Notes under the pieces: model-generated | The model's input: the letters and a program-made list of their open reading frames with translations, nothing else | What the model was told of the DNA's origin: nothing | Database searches by the model: none | Program-made: the position numbers and the translations under genes | NCBI GenBank assembly: GCA_029582155.1 | Contig: CM055901.1 | Location: forward strand, 21,927,597 to 21,991,596 | Source of the DNA: Panopea generosa | Taxonomy: Eukaryota > Mollusca > Bivalvia > Adapedonta > Hiatellidae | Direction: 5' to 3' | DNA: 64,000 bases | Part shown: piece by piece, positions 43,201 through 49,200 of the stretch | How the letters are laid out: each line of letters opens with the position of its first letter | Numbering within the stretch: position 1 is the stretch's first letter

Positions 43201-46200
43201 ATCCATACAAACCTATCATTACAATATCCACACAAACCTATCATTACAATATCCACACAAACCTATCATTGCAATATCCACACAAACCTATCATTACAAT
43301 ATCCACACAAGAAAAAGCACTAGGAAGAGCAGTGTAAATTTGATTGTATGTTTTATTCTGTTCCTTATCAGATCTGGGCCAATATACAGCAATACGACAA
43401 GCCGGCCCAGATGATGTTTAAACTAGACGATACATCGTGCTGGGAGACAATATTCAACAGGTCGTATCATAATCCAGGGTTAGGCAGCATTCAGGTGAGT
43501 TAACCTTTACTTTCTTACCAGTGACCTAATTAAACTCAGACCAACTAATCAGTAATTGCCGTGACAGATGTAGTGACAAAGGATATTGATATCTGCCCCT
43601 TTTTTATAGGCAAGGTATTCCATCTTTATCTAAGGTTGAGTTAAACTTTGATTTATCACAAGTTTAAAACTGTGATCGAATCATGTTTTACAGGTACTTT
43701 TATTTTATTTACACTTTGATTAATTCACAACAAATCATTTTCAAATATAACTGAAGATAAGTTAAATGATTTGTTACATGTTTAAGGATTTAATATAACT
43801 TTACGGGAGTTTATGAATTTGTAAGCTTTGCCAAATCATGCATATATTTTTTCATAAAAGTCTTTTAAGTAAAATCCGTTTGTGTTTCAGCAAAGTTTAT
43901 GCTTGCATTACTCCTGTATTTAATTCTATGTTAATGGTCCACACTATGTAGTGCTGACTCTTGTATTTAAGTGTATGCTAATGGTCCACACTCTGTAGTG
44001 CTGACTCCTGTATTTAAGTGTATGTTAATGGTCCATACTCTATAGTGCTGACTCTTGTATTTAAGTGTATGCTAATGGTCCACACTCTGTAGTGCTGACT
44101 CCTGTATTTAAGTGTATGTTAATGGTTCACACTCTATTGTGCTGACTCTTGTATTTAAGTGTATGCTAATGGTCCACACTCTGTAGTGCTGACTCCTGTA
44201 TTTAAGTGTATGTTAATGGTCCATACTCTATATTGCTGACTCCTATATTAAAGTGTATGTTAATGGTCAACACTATGTAGTGCTAACTCTTGTATTTAAA
44301 TGTATGTTAATGGTCCACACTCTGTAGTGCTGACTCCTGTATTTAAGTGTATGTTAATGGTCCACACTCTGTTGTGCTGACTCCTATATTAAAGTGTATG
44401 TTAATAGTCCAAACTATGTAGTGTTGACTCCTGTATTTAAGTATATGCTAATGGTCCACACTATGTAGTGCGGACTCCTGTATTTAAGTGTATGTTAATG
44501 GTCCACACTATGTAGTGCTGACTCCTGTATTCAAGTGTATGTTAAAGGTCCACACTATGTAGTATGGACTTGTATTTAAGTGTATGCTAATGGTCCACAC
44601 TCTGTAATGCCGAATCCTAATTTTAAGTGTATGCTAATGATCCACACACTGTTGTGCTGACTCCTGTTTTTAAGTGTATGCTAATGGCCCACACACTGTT
44701 GTGCTGACTCCTGTATTTTAGTAAAGTCAATGGTCCACAACTGTAGTGCTGACTCCTGTATTTAAGTGTATGCTAATGATCCACACACTGTTGTGCTGAC
44801 TCCTGTATTTCAGTAATGTTAATGGTCTACACTCTGTAGTGCTGACTCCAGTATTTAAGTGTATGCTAATGGCCCACACACTGTTGTGCTGACTCCTGTA
44901 TTTTAGTAAAGTCAATGGTCCACAACTGTAGTGCTGACTCCTGTATTTAAGTGTATGCTAATGATCCACACACTGTTGTGCTGACTCCTGTATTTCAGCA
45001 ATGTTAATGGTCCACACTCTGTAATGCTGACTCCAGTATTTAAGTGTATGCTAATGGCCCACACACTGTTGTGCTGACTCCTGTATTTTAGTAAAGTCAA
45101 TGGTCCACAACTGTAGTGCTGACTCCTGTATTTAAGTGTATGCTAATGATCCACACACTATTGTGCTGACTCCTGTATTTCAGCAATGTTAATGGTCCAC
45201 ACTCTGTAGTGCTGACTCCAGTATTTAAGTGTATGCTAATGGTCCACATCTGTAGTGCTGACTCCTGTATTTAAGTGTATGTTAATGTTCCACACTATGA
45301 AGTGTTGACTCTTGTATTTAAGTGTATGCTAATTGTCCACACTATGTAGTGCTGACTCCTAATTTTAAGTGTATGCTAATGGTCCACACTCTGTAATGCT
45401 GACTCCTAATTTTAAGTGTATGCTAATGATCCACACACTGTTGTGCTGTCTCCTGTATTTCAGTATATGTTAATGGTCCACACTCTGTAGTGCTGACTCC
45501 AGTATTTAAGTGTATGTTAATGGTCCATACTCTATAGTGCTGACTCCTCTATTTAAGTGTATGTTAATGGTCCACACTATGTAGTGCTAACTCTTGTATT
45601 TAAGTGTATGCTAATGGTCCACACTCTGTAATGCTGACTCCTAATTTTAAGTGTATGCAAATGATCCACACACTGTTGTGCTGTCTCCTGTATTTCAGTA
45701 TATGTTAATGGTCCACACTCTGTAGTGCTGACTCCAGTATTTAAGTGTATGCTAATGGTCCACACTCTATAGTGGTGTCTCATGTATTTAAGTATATGTT
45801 AATGGTCCACACTCTGTAATGCTGACTCCAGTATTTAAGTGTATGTTAATGGTCCACACACTGTAATTTTCTGACTCCTGTATTTAAGTGTATGTTAATG
45901 GTTGACAATCTGTAGTGGTGAATCCTGTATTTAAGTGAATGCTAATGGTCCACACTCTGTATAGCTGACTCCTGTATTAAAGTATATGTTAATGGTCCAC
46001 ACACTGTAATTGTGACTCCTGTATTTAAGTGTATGCTAATGGTCCACACACTGTAATTCTGACACTCTATATTGCTGACTGTATATTAATGGTTCACACT
46101 CTATAGTGCTGACTCCTGTATTTAAGTGTATGTTAATGGTTCACACTCTATAGTGCTGACTCTTGTATTTAAGTATATGCTAATGGTTCACTCTATAATG

Positions 46201-49200
46201 CTGACTCCTGTATTTAAGTGTATGTTAATGGTTCACATTCTATAGTGCTGACTCCTGTATTTAAGTATATGCAAATGGTCCACACACTGTAATTCTGACA
46301 CTCTATATTGCTGACTGTATATTAATGGTTCACACTCTATAGTGCTGACTCCTGTATTTAAGTGTATGTTAATGGTTCACACTCTATAGTGCTGACTCTT
46401 GTATTTAAGTATATGCTAATGGTTCACTCTATAGTGCTGACTCCTGTATTTAAGTGTATGTTAATGGTTCACATTCTATAGTGCTGACTCCTGTATTTAA
46501 GTATATGCTTATGGTTCACACTCTATAGTGCTGACTCCTGTATTTAAGTATATGCTAATGGTTCACACTCTATAGTGCTGACTCCTGTATTTAAGTATAT
46601 GTTAATGGTTCGCACTCTATAGTGCTGACTCTTGTATTTAAGTGTATGCTAATGTTTCACACTCTATGTGCTGACTCCTGTATTTAAGTGTACGTTTATG
46701 GTTCACACTCTATAGTGCTGATTCTTGTATTTAAGTGTATGTTAATGGTTCACACTCTATAGTGCTGACTCTTGTATTTAAGTATATGCTAATGGTTCAC
46801 TCTATAGTGCTGACTCCTGTATTTAAGTGTATGTTAATGGTTCACACTCTATAGTGCTGACTCCTGTATTTAAGCATATGCTAAGGTTCACATTCTATAG
46901 TGCTGACTCCTGTATTTAAGTATATGCTAATGGTTCACACTCTATAGTGCTGACTCCTGTATTTAAGTGTACGTTTATGGTTCACACTGTATAGTGCTGA
47001 CTCTTGTAATTAAGTGTATGCTAATGATTCACACTCTATAGTGCCGACTCCTGTATTTAAGTGTATATTAATGGTTCACACTGTAGTGCTGACTCTTGTA
47101 TTTAAGTATATATTAATGGTCCACACTCTGTAGTGCTGACTCATGTATTTAAGTGTATATTTATGGTTCACACTCTATAGTGCTGACTCTTGTATTTAAG
47201 TGTATGCTAATGGTTCACACTCTATAGTGCTGACTCCTGTATTTAAGTGTATGCTAATGGTTCACACTCTATAGTGCTGACTCCTGTTTTTAAGTGTGTG
47301 CTAATGGTTCACACTCTATAGTGCTGACTCCTGTATTTAAGTATATGCTAATGGTTCACACTCTATAGTGCTAACTCCTGTATTTAAGTGTATGTTAATG
47401 ATTCACACTCTATAGTGCTGACTTCTGTTTTTAAGTATATGGTTATGGTTCACACTCTATAGTGCTGACTCTTGTATTTAAGTATATGCTAATGGTTCAC
47501 ACTCTATAGTGCTGACTCCTGTATTTAAGTATATGCTAATGGTTCACACTCTATAGTGTTGACTCCTGTATTTAAGTGTATGCTAATGGTTCACACTCTA
47601 TAGTGCTGACTCCTGTTTTTAAGTGTGTGCTAATGGTTCCCACTCCATAGTGCTGACTTCTGTATTTAAGTGTATGCTAATAGTCCACACTCTATAGTGC
47701 TGACTCCTGTATTTAAGTATATACTAATCATTCACACTCTATAGTGCTGACTCCTGTATTTAAGTGTGTGTTAATGATTCACTCTATATTGCTGACTTCT
47801 GTATTTAAGTGTATGCTAATAGTCCACACTGCATAGTGCTGACTCCTGTATTTAAGTGTATAGTAATGGTTCACACCCTACAGTGTTGACTCCTGTATTT
47901 AAGTGTATAGTAATGGTTCACACTCTATAGTGCTGACTCTTGTATTTAAGTATATGCTAATAGTCCACACTCTATAGTGCTGACTTCTGTTTTTAAGTGT
48001 GTGTTAATGGTTCACACTCTATAGTGCTGACTTCTGTATTTAAGTATATGCTAATGGTCCACACTCTATAGTGCTGACTTCTGTATTTAAGTGTGTGTTA
48101 ATGGTTCACACTCTATAGTGATGACTCTTGTATTTAAGTTTATGCTAATGGTTCACACTCTATAGTGATGACTCTTGTATTTAAGTATATGCTAATGGTT
48201 TACACTCTATAGTGCTGACTCTTGTATTTAAGTATATGCTAATAGTCCACACTCTATAGTGCTGACTCCTGTATTTAAGTGTGTGTTAATGGTTCAGTCT
48301 ACAGTGCTGACTCCAAAAATTTGGCAAAGTGACTAAAAACATAAGAATCACACTGGAGCACACTTGATCATACAATAGAAGCGTTAGTACAACATCATGT
48401 TATTCGAAAAATATGAATATGCATTTGTGGTAAAAATAGTCCAACTCTTAAGTATATCAGGTTTAAAATTTAGTTTTAGTAGATCATTTATCCAATAAAA
48501 ATTTATTAATGAAAAAAGGTCTTTTTGAATTAAAGTGCATTAACTAACAATTCAATGACACATTTACCTAAAATGATCTCTTTGCACTTGCAGAACAAAT
48601 TGTTTGAACATGAAAGAAATTGAACACCAAATGTATTTATATTTCTTTTAGCCGGATGCGCTGTATTATTTTCCGACAGACAAGGACTATGTGACAGAGT
48701 TACAAGAGAAGATACAGTCTGTGTTGAAGAACAAGGTGATGGACTGGCGCAGTCGTTACATCACACGTTGGAACAGACACTGTACACAGATGATGAGGAA
48801 ACTCCTACCTGTGTAAGTAGGACTAGTTCAGAACGTAACCAACACCAGTACAAGTTTACCTGTCCAGAATAACCTTATCCTTCTAAGCAAGTGTCACATG
48901 TCCATTAATTTGTGATGTCACATAATTTGTTGGGAGAAATGTTTATGTTTCATTTACTTCTAATGAGATATTCATAAATTTGAAATTGTATTTCCTCATT
49001 ATGGTTTGTTGATGCCATATTAAATTGGGAGACAGTTTCATGCAGATAATTTTTCTCAAGGTATCCATGAGCAAAATGAAGTTGTATTTTCTACTTTATC
49101 TATTATCATTTTCAAACATGTTCATTTGTTATTCTTTAGATTAAAATTTCTTTTAAAATCAGCATTTTTCATTCTTTTCGTCAAGCACTGTTATTATAAA

